From DAOPJM01 sp035399665 (GTDB taxonomy: Bacteria > Bacillota > Clostridia > Christensenellales > CAG-138): 57,224 nucleotides of DNA. This document shows, in pieces, positions 8,276-15,447 of the stretch (the first letter of the stretch is position 1; every line of letters begins with the position of its first letter). The notes under the pieces were generated by a model. That model searched no databases. It was not told the origin of the DNA and saw only the letters and a program-made list of their open reading frames with translations. The stretch covers positions 1 through 57,224 of the forward strand of contig DAOPJM010000010.1 of the NCBI GenBank assembly GCA_035399665.1, written 5' to 3'. Both the position numbers and the translations under genes were made by a program.

Positions 8276-8345
8276 CCCGCTGTCATCCTGAGGAGCAATT
8301 GCTCCGAAGGATCTTGAAACAGCCTTTCTCCGCAAGGATTATTTG
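8276..8345 (-). repeat. Dispersed repeat, GGAGCAATTGCTCC variant
   Basis: Related to the three copies near 28.8-29.1 kb through CTGTTTCAAGATCCTT and CTCAGGATGACAG (read on the minus strand). Its core, 8285-8312, is a nearly perfect hairpin: ATCCT/AGGAT outer stem, tandem GA/GA mismatch, GGAGCAA/TTGCTCC inner stem. Confidence 0.7.
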
Positions 8346-8393
8346 GCCGCATTCACTTAATTCACTTCCAAGCGGCTGCTGTCTATTTGGGGC

Positions 8394-8422
8394 TTGAAAT
8401 ATTGGGCTTAAAATGGTATGTT
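8394..8422 (+). promoter_or_regulatory. Promoter of the deoxyribosyltransferase gene
   Basis: TTGAAA (8394-8399), 17-bp spacer, TATGTT (8417-8422). It covers an upstream in-frame ATG at 8413, which argues for the start at 8452. Confidence 0.5.
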
Positions 8423-8451
8423 CTTATAAAACAAGACAGGAGGTCTATCCA

Positions 8452-9054
8452 ATGAAGTTCTACCATGGAAACGATACGGACGAGAGCTTTGCCGTCTATG
8501 TACAGGACGGAGTGTGCCGCCCGGTTTTTGCCGAAAAGTACGGCGAGGTCGCCATACCCTTTGATAACGCCATGCGGGAGATTACGACGCCAAAGACGAT
8601 AGAGGCGCTGTACAAGTACCTGCACCCATACGAAGCGGGCAAGCCTAAGGTATACATGGCGGGGCCGCTGTTCAACGAAGGCGACCGCTACTGCAACCTC
8701 ATCCTGTCCGACGCCCTGCGCGCCGAGGGCTACACCACCTTCTTACCGCAGGAGGTCGTGATAGACAAGGACTCTGACGCCCTCGTCAAAGCCGCCTGCC
8801 TTTACATGGACCTGAAGGCTATACGCTTGTGTGACTACCTTGTCGCCAACTGCAACGGGCTTGAGATGGATTCGGGAACGGCGGCGGAGATAGGCTTAGG
8901 GTACGGTCTGCATAAAAAGATGCTCGCTTACAAAAGTGACGTGCGCAATTACTACAACGAGACCTACCGCCTGAACAATTTCGTGGGCGGACTCATTAAC
9001 AACCTGATCTGCACCACCCCAAAAGAGGTATCGGACGCGCTTAAAACCCTGTAA
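8452..9054 (+). CDS. Nucleoside 2-deoxyribosyltransferase
   Basis: Cytosolic enzyme that moves 2-deoxyribose between purine and pyrimidine bases through a covalent glutamate intermediate. In this 200-residue protein KVYMAGPLF (66-74) and GLEMDSGTAAEIGLGYGL (136-153) match the family; E146 is the likely nucleophile. The first 60 residues form an extra N-terminal segment before the usual core. AGGAGGT (8438-8444) lies 7 nt before the ATG. It stands alone between a repeat region and lysR, but belongs to the same salvage theme as PNP and the nucleoside importer. Confidence 0.86.
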   Translation: MKFYHGNDTDESFAVYVQDGVCRPVFAEKYGEVAIPFDNAMREITTPKTIEALYKYLHPYEAGKPKVYMAGPLFNEGDRYCNLILSDALRAEGYTTFLPQEVVIDKDSDALVKAACLYMDLKAIRLCDYLVANCNGLEMDSGTAAEIGLGYGLHKKMLAYKSDVRNYYNETYRLNNFVGGLINNLICTTPKEVSDALKTL

Positions 9055-9152
9055 GGCAAAAGCAATACAAGGTTCATAGCCATGCCGCGCATTACACGCG
9101 GCAGCGTAAATGGCGGCTGCATAATGACAAAACCAAAGGGGAGGACGGGTTG

Positions 9153-10031
9153 ATGGAACTTAGGGTACTGCGTTACTTTTTGGCGGTGGCGAGGGAGGAG
9201 AACATCACGGCGGCGGCTGAACGGCTGCATGTGACCCAACCCACTCTCTCAAAGCAGCTCATGGACTTGGAGGATGAACTCGGCACTAAGCTGTTCATAC
9301 GCGGAAACCGCAGGATCAAGCTCACCGAGGAGGGTATGTTCCTGCGCAAACGGGCGCAGGAGCTTATCGAGCTTGCCGACAAGACCGAGGCGCAGTTCCA
9401 TGCGAGCGGTACGGAGCTGTCGGGGGAGGTGTTTATCGGCGGCGGAGAGACAGACGGAATGCGCCTCATCGCCGCTGCTGTCAAGCGTGTGAACGAGATT
9501 CATCCCGCGGTTCGTTTCAACCTGTACAGCGGCAACGGGCGCGATGTTTCCGAACGGCTTGACAAGGGGCTGTTGGATTTCGGATTGTTCGTGGGGCGTA
9601 TAGACCTAAAAAAGTATGAGTACATCACGCTCCCCACGGTTGACGTGTGGGGGCTGCTGCTCAGGGAGAACGACCCCTTATCACAAAAAGACGCGATTAC
9701 ACCCGAGGATATGCGCTCCCTGAAGCTTATAGCCTCGCGCCAAGTTATGCTTCAGAACGAGCTTTCAAGTTGGCTTGGGTATCCATTCGAGGACATAAAC
9801 GTCATAGGCACATACAATCTCATATTCAACGCCGCTTTGCTTGTCAAGGAGGGCGTTGGATGCGCGTTGTGTATTGACAAGCTTGTGAACACCGAAGGCA
9901 GCGGGCTTTGCTTCAGACCCTTTTACCCCAGAAAGACGGCGGAGCTGACCCTGGCTTGGAAGCGTTATCAGGTGTTGTCATCTGCGGCCAAGTGCTTTTT
10001 GCAGGAGCTTTGTGGGGAGAAGTCCGATTAA
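9153..10031 (+). CDS. LysR family transcriptional regulator
   Basis: 292 residues: winged helix-turn-helix (about 1-60, with ITAAAERLHVTQPTLSKQL) and a LysR substrate-binding domain (about 90-290). GGGGAGG (9138-9144) is 8 nt before ATG 9153. It reads towards the iron-sulfur flavoprotein gene 164 bp downstream, where an AGCAA-N7-TTGCT repeat overlaps the promoter, so that gene is a plausible target. The effector is unknown. Confidence 0.93.
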   Translation: MELRVLRYFLAVAREENITAAAERLHVTQPTLSKQLMDLEDELGTKLFIRGNRRIKLTEEGMFLRKRAQELIELADKTEAQFHASGTELSGEVFIGGGETDGMRLIAAAVKRVNEIHPAVRFNLYSGNGRDVSERLDKGLLDFGLFVGRIDLKKYEYITLPTVDVWGLLLRENDPLSQKDAITPEDMRSLKLIASRQVMLQNELSSWLGYPFEDINVIGTYNLIFNAALLVKEGVGCALCIDKLVNTEGSGLCFRPFYPRKTAELTLAWKRYQVLSSAAKCFLQELCGEKSD

Positions 10032-10080
10032 GGACGGGAACAAAGGTCTTAGCTATGCCCTAAGGCTATCGAAAGGCATA

Positions 10081-10121
10081 AGCAATAAGCATTTGCTATC
10101 GGACAAGACTCGGTGTAATAT
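10081..10121 (+). promoter_or_regulatory. Promoter with possible LysR site
   Basis: TTGCTA (10093-10098), 17-bp spacer, TAATAT (10116-10121). An inverted repeat AGCAA-N7-TTGCT (10081-10097) overlaps the -35 element and could be the binding site of the upstream LysR protein. Confidence 0.4.
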
Positions 10122-10195
10122 GGAGCCGGGAAGAATGCCGACGCTGTAAAAACCCTTGTGTCGGCTTAGAAAAGTCTGAACAAGGAGTGATGTAA

Positions 10196-10735
10196 ATGAA
10201 GAAGGTAGTCGTTATATCCACAAGCTTACACGGCGGAAGCAATTCGGAAATACTTGCACGGGAGTTCGTGCGCGGAGCAAAAGAGGGCGGCAACGAAGCG
10301 GAGCTTATTCGGCTTGCGGGCAAGAAAATTGGTTTCTGCATAGGCTGTCTCAGCTGCCAAAAGACGCTGCAATGCGTGATAGCGGACGACGCGAGGGACA
10401 TAGCCGAGGCGGTCAGGAACGCGGACGTGGTGGTCTTTGCTACACCCATCTACTATTATGATGTGTGTGGGCAGATGAAGACGCTGCTCGATCGTTTGAA
10501 TCCCCTGTTCGCTTCGGACTATCGCTTCCGCGAGGTTTACCTTCTTGCGACGGCGGCGGACGACGACGAGAGCGCGATGGACGGCGCGGCAAAGTGTATC
10601 GAAGGCTGGGTGGAGTGTTTTGCAAAGGCAAGGCTGTGCAAGGTTCTGCGCGGCGTCGGCATAGGCGCGGCGAACGATGCGAAAAATCACCCGGACACCA
10701 TGTGCCAAGCCTATGAGATGGGTAATAACGTATAA
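10196..10735 (+). CDS. Iron-sulfur flavoprotein (flavodoxin fold, NADPH-dependent FMN reductase-like)
   Basis: 179 residues. The N terminus VVVISTSLHGGSNSEILA is the FMN phosphate loop of the family. Cysteines C48, C51, C54 and C60 form CX2CX2CX5C, the compact motif known to bind a 4Fe-4S cluster in Isf-type flavoproteins. FATPIYYYDVCGQMKTLLDR (about 80-99) is the second FMN loop. Electron transfer in an anaerobe is likely; donor and acceptor are unknown. An AAGGAG ribosome site precedes the ATG. It may be regulated by the adjacent LysR protein. Confidence 0.85.
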   Translation: MKKVVVISTSLHGGSNSEILAREFVRGAKEGGNEAELIRLAGKKIGFCIGCLSCQKTLQCVIADDARDIAEAVRNADVVVFATPIYYYDVCGQMKTLLDRLNPLFASDYRFREVYLLATAADDDESAMDGAAKCIEGWVECFAKARLCKVLRGVGIGAANDAKNHPDTMCQAYEMGNNV

Positions 10736-10764
10736 GACGAAAACAGAACATCAGTGTAAGATAA

Positions 10765-10799
10765 GGGGACTTTGACGGACAGGTTCCGCCCAAAGCCCC
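10765..10799 (+). terminator. Terminator after the flavoprotein gene
   Basis: GGGG-A-CTTTG pairs with CAAAG-CCCC (one bulged A), followed by a short T-rich stretch. The rest of 10736-10961 shows no gene. Confidence 0.5.
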
Positions 10800-10961
10800 A
10801 AATTCATTTTTGCCTGACAACAACTAAGCGGCAGGGGAGCCACGCACTCTTAGCTCTTTGCGTCACAAGCGGTGCATACGTCTGCTTTTATTGGTTTTTT
10901 AAGCGTATGAATCGCGAGAAAAAGCTTAACAAGCATGACACGCTTTGTACACATCGCCGAC

Positions 10962-10990
10962 TTGACTTGAACGAATTCAGGTGCTATACT
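10962..10990 (+). promoter_or_regulatory. Promoter of the 11092 lipoprotein gene
   Basis: TTGACT (10962-10967), 17-bp spacer, TATACT (10985-10990). Transcription would start near 10997, immediately before a strong hairpin. Confidence 0.65.
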
Positions 10991-10998
10991 CCGCACTT

Positions 10999-11029
10999 GT
11001 AAAGGCGTCAGGGGATCCTGACTCTTTAC
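10999..11029 (+). promoter_or_regulatory. 5' leader hairpin
   Basis: GTAAAG-gc-GTCAGG-ggat-CCTGAC-t-CTTTAC forms a 12-bp stem with a small internal loop at the predicted 5' end of the mRNA. It may stabilise the transcript. A second possible stem (GACGC near 11045, GCGTC near 11073) follows. Confidence 0.5.
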
Positions 11030-11091
11030 GGATGACATGGTTTCGACGCTTGCGGCTTTTTAGCTCTGAGGCGTCGGGAAGGAGTTATTTT

Positions 11092-12084
11092 ATGAAGAAA
11101 ACGTTTATTATGATCCTTGCGGCGGTAATGTCCGTTTGTCTGGCGGCCTGCGCGGGAACGTCTGTACCCGGCGAGAACGACCCTCAGGGCGAATCCGCCG
11201 AACCCACAAATGTGATTGTCACCGTATCGGCCGAACCCACCGCGTCGCCCGAGCCGATGATTACCGAGCTTCCCACCGAGGAGCCAACCGAAGCGCCCGT
11301 AATCGAGCAGCCCGAAGCTTATACCCCCGTTGAGATTACAAGCGCGCTGCCCTATACCTGCGACTTGGACGGCGACGGAGCCGCCGACGTCGTGGACTTT
11401 GCTCCCGAGAATACGGAGCCTGACGCCATATATCGTCTGAGCGTGACCTTTGGCGGCACCCGCAGTGTTTATGCCATGGATACCGACATAATCATCGATG
11501 ATTTTCAGATATGGTTGTGCAACATGAACGGCGATGAGCTGCCGGAGCTGTACCTCTGCGGCGGATGCGGCGATGATTATTACGTCACCTATGCTTGGAG
11601 CTATCAGGGCGGCGAGTTCAAGCCTGTAACCTTCTCCGGAGAAAGCAGAGCGGACGCCAACAGCGACGGCAGTTACTTCTTCGGCTATATCGAGCTGTTT
11701 GACGGCACGATATTCAAGATGGGCGGAGTGGTTAACATACTCGGAACCTATGGCGCGTATCGCCCTTATGAGTACAAGGCTGACGGTACCATCGGCCCGC
11801 TTGACGACAGCCTTTGGGCAATCGACAACAACGAGATGGCAATCAAGACCATTAGAGAGCTGCCTGTCTCTTGGATAGACGAGGGCGGAGAAACCAAGGG
11901 TACTCTCGCCGTTGGTACAAGCATCTATGTTACGGCTACGGATGGTCAGAACTCCGTTTGGTTCACCGATGAGAACGGCAACAACGGCCGCATCGAAGTT
12001 GAACGCGCCGAGGATGATTTCATAAGCTATATTGACGGCGTGGCCGAGTATGATTGCTTCGAGGAGCTCCCCTACGCCGGCTAA
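11092..12084 (+). CDS. Secreted lipoprotein of unknown function
   Basis: 330 residues. Signal peptide with lipobox LAAC (Cys20), then an Asp/Glu/Pro/Thr-rich linker to about residue 80. Next comes an EF-hand-like calcium loop DLDGDGAADVVDF, a segment resembling FG-GAP/VCBS repeats, then a C-terminal part with a possible SH3-like region (TLAVGTSIYVTATDGQNSVW). Anchored on the outer membrane face and probably calcium-stabilised. AAGGAG precedes ATG 11092. I do not recognise an enzyme domain. Confidence 0.85.
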   Translation: MKKTFIMILAAVMSVCLAACAGTSVPGENDPQGESAEPTNVIVTVSAEPTASPEPMITELPTEEPTEAPVIEQPEAYTPVEITSALPYTCDLDGDGAADVVDFAPENTEPDAIYRLSVTFGGTRSVYAMDTDIIIDDFQIWLCNMNGDELPELYLCGGCGDDYYVTYAWSYQGGEFKPVTFSGESRADANSDGSYFFGYIELFDGTIFKMGGVVNILGTYGAYRPYEYKADGTIGPLDDSLWAIDNNEMAIKTIRELPVSWIDEGGETKGTLAVGTSIYVTATDGQNSVWFTDENGNNGRIEVERAEDDFISYIDGVAEYDCFEELPYAG

Positions 12085-12119
12085 CGCAGACGACGGCAAA
12101 TCCATCAAAGGATAAACAC

Positions 12120-12158
12120 GGAACGGACAAGGACGGTTCATCTGCCTTTGTCCGTTCC
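12120..12158 (+). terminator. Terminator after the lipoprotein gene
   Basis: Perfect 11-bp stem GGAACGGACAA/TTGTCCGTTCC followed by CTCTATATTTTT. Confidence 0.8.
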
Positions 12159-12253
12159 CTCTATATTTTTGCAGCTTACGATTTTTGTCCCCGCATTGGA
12201 CGCGCCAACCCTCAACAGCTTAACATTATTTACACAAATCTCCAAAACACATA

Positions 12254-12297
12254 TTGACTAAACAGTCAAACAGTGGTAAACTTGACCCGTAAGTCAA
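12254..12297 (+). promoter_or_regulatory. Promoter with two repressor-type operators
   Basis: TTGACT (12254-12259), 17-bp spacer, TAAACT (12277-12282). Two 16-bp inverted repeats of the form TTGACY-N4-AGTCAA lie at 12254-12269 (perfect; overlaps the -35) and 12282-12297 (one mismatch; overlaps the start site), 28 bp centre to centre. The size and symmetry suit a TetR-type dimer. No regulator gene is adjacent. Confidence 0.65.
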
Positions 12298-12313
12298 ACA
12301 AGGAGGATTTCAC

Positions 12314-13126
12314 ATGAACTTTATACCCGACAGATTCAAGGACAAGGTTATGGTTATCACCGGCGCGGCCGGCGGCATTTGCCGTGAGATGGCCTTGCGT
12401 GCAGCAAAAGAGGGCGCACTCTTGATTTGCGCAGACCGCAAGGTCGAGCTTTCCGCCAAGACGGAGGCCGAGCTGAAGGAAATCAACCCCAAAGTCAAGT
12501 TCATTGTTACCGACGTTCAGTACTTTGAGAACTGCAAGAGCATCGTTGACGCCGCCATTGAGATGTATGGCAGGATAGACATACTCGTCAACGGCGCGGG
12601 CATCATAGGTGAGCCGGGCAGCGTGGATCGTATGAGTGAGGAGATGCTTCATGAAGTAATTGGATGCAACCTGTACTCGCAGTTTGCCATGAGCCACTAT
12701 GCCTTCCCGCACATGATGGCGGCAAAGCAGGGCGTTGTCCTCAATTTCGCGTCCGTGGCGGGCATGACCGGCTTCCCGGGGAACTGCGCTTACGTCGCGT
12801 CCAAGCACGCCGTGGTGGGGCTTTCGCGCAACATGGCTTTGGACGGCGCGAAGTTCGGAATTAGGGTTAATTCCATATCGCCCGGAACGACGCTCACCCC
12901 GATGTATGACGAAGCGCTCGCCTTCCTGCGCAGACGCGCTATCGAGCGCAAGTCTCAGGGCTTGGAGGCCATGGATCAGATGCTCGGATTCAAGATTCAT
13001 TCTCCGCAGGGCAGGGGCGCGCAGGCCGAGGAGGTCTCAAATGTAGCGCTGTACCTCTGCTCGGATGAATGCTCCAACGTAACGGGCGCCAACCTTCCCG
13101 TGGACGGCGGCTTTACTACATTCTAA
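12314..13126 (+). CDS. Short-chain dehydrogenase/reductase
   Basis: 270 residues, classical SDR: cofactor motif TGAAGGIC (16-23), VNGAGI, FASVAG, catalytic YVASK, SPGTTLTP and the C-terminal VDGGF. The third glycine of TGxxxGxG is replaced by Cys23, which is unusual. AAGGAGG lies just before the ATG. It stands alone between two terminators under the two-operator promoter, so expression is probably induced by a small molecule, perhaps its substrate. Substrate unknown. Confidence 0.9.
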   Translation: MNFIPDRFKDKVMVITGAAGGICREMALRAAKEGALLICADRKVELSAKTEAELKEINPKVKFIVTDVQYFENCKSIVDAAIEMYGRIDILVNGAGIIGEPGSVDRMSEEMLHEVIGCNLYSQFAMSHYAFPHMMAAKQGVVLNFASVAGMTGFPGNCAYVASKHAVVGLSRNMALDGAKFGIRVNSISPGTTLTPMYDEALAFLRRRAIERKSQGLEAMDQMLGFKIHSPQGRGAQAEEVSNVALYLCSDECSNVTGANLPVDGGFTTF

Positions 13127-13151
13127 ATCATTCGGCTGTTCCTTTTCATCA

Positions 13152-13176
13152 GACCCCGCGTTTCGTTTGCGGGGTC
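13152..13176 (+). terminator. Terminator after the SDR gene
   Basis: GACCCCGC/GCGGGGTC stem with a 9-nt loop, followed by GCTTTTT. Confidence 0.85.
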
Positions 13177-13189
13177 GCTTTTTGTGTGA

Positions 13190-13219
13190 TTGACATAAGC
13201 GTGTGTGTAGTGCTAAGAT
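13190..13219 (+). promoter_or_regulatory. Promoter of the GNAT gene
   Basis: TTGACA (13190-13195), 18-bp spacer, TAAGAT (13214-13219). Confidence 0.55.
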
Positions 13220-13284
13220 AACGGGTAAATCACGGGTACGGCCGTACACGCAGTCGCACCCGAACGAACTTGTGAGGTATTTTG

Positions 13285-14043
13285 GTGAACTTCTCAGACT
13301 TGACCCCGAAGCAAATGACAAAGGATGAAGCCGCTTCATATAGGTTTTTCAGCCGCGATCCTCTCATTTTTGCGGATATGTTCCATGCCCTTCGCGATGG
13401 CGGCGCTAAGATAGAGGATGCAAGTGAGGAGGGGGTGCTTTTGCGCGTCGATCACAAGGACGACATCCCGATGTTCCTTCTTGGAGCCGTGAACGAGACA
13501 AGCGCCAAGCGCCTTATCGCCATGATCAAAGAGCCTTCGGGCTTGGTTATACGCGACGAACGCTGCTTTGAGGCGGCAAGGGCGGCGGGCTTTGACAGCG
13601 AGAAGCCTTGCTTTCAGGTGGTCTACCTAAGGGACGATTTCCCCAAGGCTGACAACGCGCCCGCGATAAGGCTTATGGACAAGAAGGACGCGGAGCTTGC
13701 CGCAAGCTATTATGAGCTGTATGACGCGAAGGACGAGTTCATTCAACAGATAGACGACGGCTCCCTGTTCGCGGCCTACGACGCGCAAGGGACGCTCTTG
13801 GGCTATGCGGGTATGCACGAGGACGGAAGCCTTGGTAGGCTTGAGGTTCTGCCCGATTATCGCAGGCACAACATAGGCTGGGCTTTGGCGGCGTTCATGA
13901 TACGCCACAGAGCGGAACAGGGTGTGATCCCCTACGCGCAGGTGTTCTGCGATAACACGGCGTCGATAAACTTGCAAATTAAGCTCGGCTTTGAAATTTC
14001 CGTTCATAAGCTGCTGTGGTGCTTCAGGCTTTCCATGAACTGA
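13285..14043 (+). CDS. GNAT family N-acetyltransferase
   Basis: 252 residues. The C-terminal half has the acetyl-CoA fold: GYAGMHEDGSLGRLEVLPDY (strands 4-5), RRHNIGWALA as the Q/RxxGxG/A pyrophosphate loop, then NTASINLQIKLGF near the end. The N-terminal 120 residues are a less conserved domain. GTG at 13285 has GAGG 7 nt upstream; TTG at 13282 is too close to it. Acceptor unknown. Confidence 0.85.
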   Translation: MNFSDLTPKQMTKDEAASYRFFSRDPLIFADMFHALRDGGAKIEDASEEGVLLRVDHKDDIPMFLLGAVNETSAKRLIAMIKEPSGLVIRDERCFEAARAAGFDSEKPCFQVVYLRDDFPKADNAPAIRLMDKKDAELAASYYELYDAKDEFIQQIDDGSLFAAYDAQGTLLGYAGMHEDGSLGRLEVLPDYRRHNIGWALAAFMIRHRAEQGVIPYAQVFCDNTASINLQIKLGFEISVHKLLWCFRLSMN

Positions 14044-14149
14044 TAAAGAGCGTCAACGGGCAAAAGCCGCGACAGCTCTTACTTTTTCACTGAGGCGGGA
14101 GCGCTAAAAGGGAAGCTTTCTCATTCCTTAATCTTTGCATATAAACATA

Positions 14150-14178
14150 TTGACATTTTTGTCACATTCGTGTAAAAT
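14150..14178 (+). promoter_or_regulatory. Promoter of the nucleoside importer operon with an inverted repeat
   Basis: TTGACA (14150-14155), 17-bp spacer, TAAAAT (14173-14178). TGACA-tttt-TGTCA (14151-14164) overlaps the -35 and could be an operator. Confidence 0.65.
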
Positions 14179-14230
14179 TGTTTAGGTTGTGTGATGAACA
14201 CAGCAATCAAATGCACGAAAGGAACGAACT

Positions 14231-15358
14231 ATGAAAAAGTATTTTGCTATCCTCTTGGCAGTTCTGATGCTGGTATCAGTACTGGCGGCCTGCTCAAAGG
14301 AACCGGCGGTTGATGAACCCAATGTCGATGTACCCGATACAAAAGTTTACAATGTGGTAAGCCTTGTAAACGGCAACTTGGGTGACAAGTCCTTCTTCGA
14401 TTCCGCTGAATCCGGCCTGAAGGCGCTTCAGGAAGCGGGCAGGATCACCTACAAGACCATCGAAATGGGCGGCACCGACGAGGATCAGCCCAAGTGGCTT
14501 GAGACCCTGTACGAGGTAGCCGAGTCCGGCGAGTATGACCTGATTATCTGCGGTACCTATCAGATGCCCGACTACCTCAAGGAAGTCGCCACTGCGTACC
14601 CCGATCAGAAGTTCCTCATCTATGACGACACCACCTATGTGGGCGAGAACGCCAACGTCGTCAACATCAGCTACAAGCAGAACGACATGGGTTACCTCAT
14701 TGGCGTTTATGCCGCGTCCATGACGACACAGACCTCCGTTGAGAAGATCAACGACAGCGCGGTAGTCGGCTTCATCGGCGGCGTTGACAGCCCTGTCATC
14801 AACGACTTCCTGTATGGCTTCCTGCTTGGCGCACAGTCCGTCAATCCCGACGTCAAGGTCGATACCCGTTATGTCAACAGCTATGTTGATACCGCGACCG
14901 CCAAGGAATTCGGTCTGTCCATGATCAACGACAATAACTGCGACATCATCTGGGGCGTTGCGGGTCTGTCCGGCAACGGCGGAGCCGAGGCTGCTTTGGA
15001 GAGCGGCAAGGCTTGGTTCATCGGCGTTGACTCCGACCAGGAGCTGACCCTTTCCACAGAGCTTGCGGCGATCACCCTTACCTCCGGTCTGAAGAACATC
15101 GGTCAGTCAATCATTTGGATTTTTAACGAGTGGGACGCGGGCAACGAGTATTGGGGCCAGCAGGTTAACCTTGGTATCAGCGAGGGCGGCGTCGGTATCG
15201 TGACCGACAAGAACTTCGCTAAGCTCTCTCCGCAAGAGGTTCGGGACATGGTTCTTGCGGCTCAGGACGCAATCGTGAACGGTGAGGTTGTTGTTCCGTC
15301 CGCCATCGGCGATGAGACCAATGCCGTCGTCGCTCTGCGCGACTCCATGCAGCCGTAA
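14231..15358 (+). CDS. BMP family ABC transporter substrate-binding lipoprotein
   Basis: 375 residues. Signal peptide with lipobox LAAC (Cys21), then a periplasmic-binding-protein fold of the basic membrane protein (PnrA) family, recognisable by VSLVNGNLGDKSFFDSAESG near residue 50 and the VGFIGGVDSPVINDFLYGFLLG segment. Family members bind purine nucleosides. It heads an operon with the ATPase, two permeases and two nucleoside hydrolases, so it most likely captures nucleosides outside the cell. Confidence 0.93.
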   Translation: MKKYFAILLAVLMLVSVLAACSKEPAVDEPNVDVPDTKVYNVVSLVNGNLGDKSFFDSAESGLKALQEAGRITYKTIEMGGTDEDQPKWLETLYEVAESGEYDLIICGTYQMPDYLKEVATAYPDQKFLIYDDTTYVGENANVVNISYKQNDMGYLIGVYAASMTTQTSVEKINDSAVVGFIGGVDSPVINDFLYGFLLGAQSVNPDVKVDTRYVNSYVDTATAKEFGLSMINDNNCDIIWGVAGLSGNGGAEAALESGKAWFIGVDSDQELTLSTELAAITLTSGLKNIGQSIIWIFNEWDAGNEYWGQQVNLGISEGGVGIVTDKNFAKLSPQEVRDMVLAAQDAIVNGEVVVPSAIGDETNAVVALRDSMQP

Positions 15359-15387
15359 TAGCTGTGCCATCATTCACTGACTAAAGT

Positions 15388-15415
15388 GAGGGAGCTTTCG
15401 AGTGAAGGCTCCCTC
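15388..15415 (+). promoter_or_regulatory. Intercistronic stem-loop
   Basis: GAGGGAGC/GCTCCCTC, an 8-bp perfect stem between the binding-protein gene and the ATPase gene, with no T-run. Such stems commonly protect the upstream message and raise binding-protein yield over the membrane components. Confidence 0.6.
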
Positions 15416-15447
15416 TATCCGCATTAAAAGACGAAAGGAGGCTCTCT

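Noticed and set aside
11030..11060. GGATGACATGGTTTCGACGC resembling the 5' end of tmRNA
   Set aside because: No matching 3' acceptor half or tag reading frame; a lipoprotein start follows within 60 bp.
11026..12141. 371-codon minus-strand frame opposite the 11092 lipoprotein
   Set aside because: Sense strand has signal peptide, lipobox, ribosome site and promoter; the antisense product has no motif.
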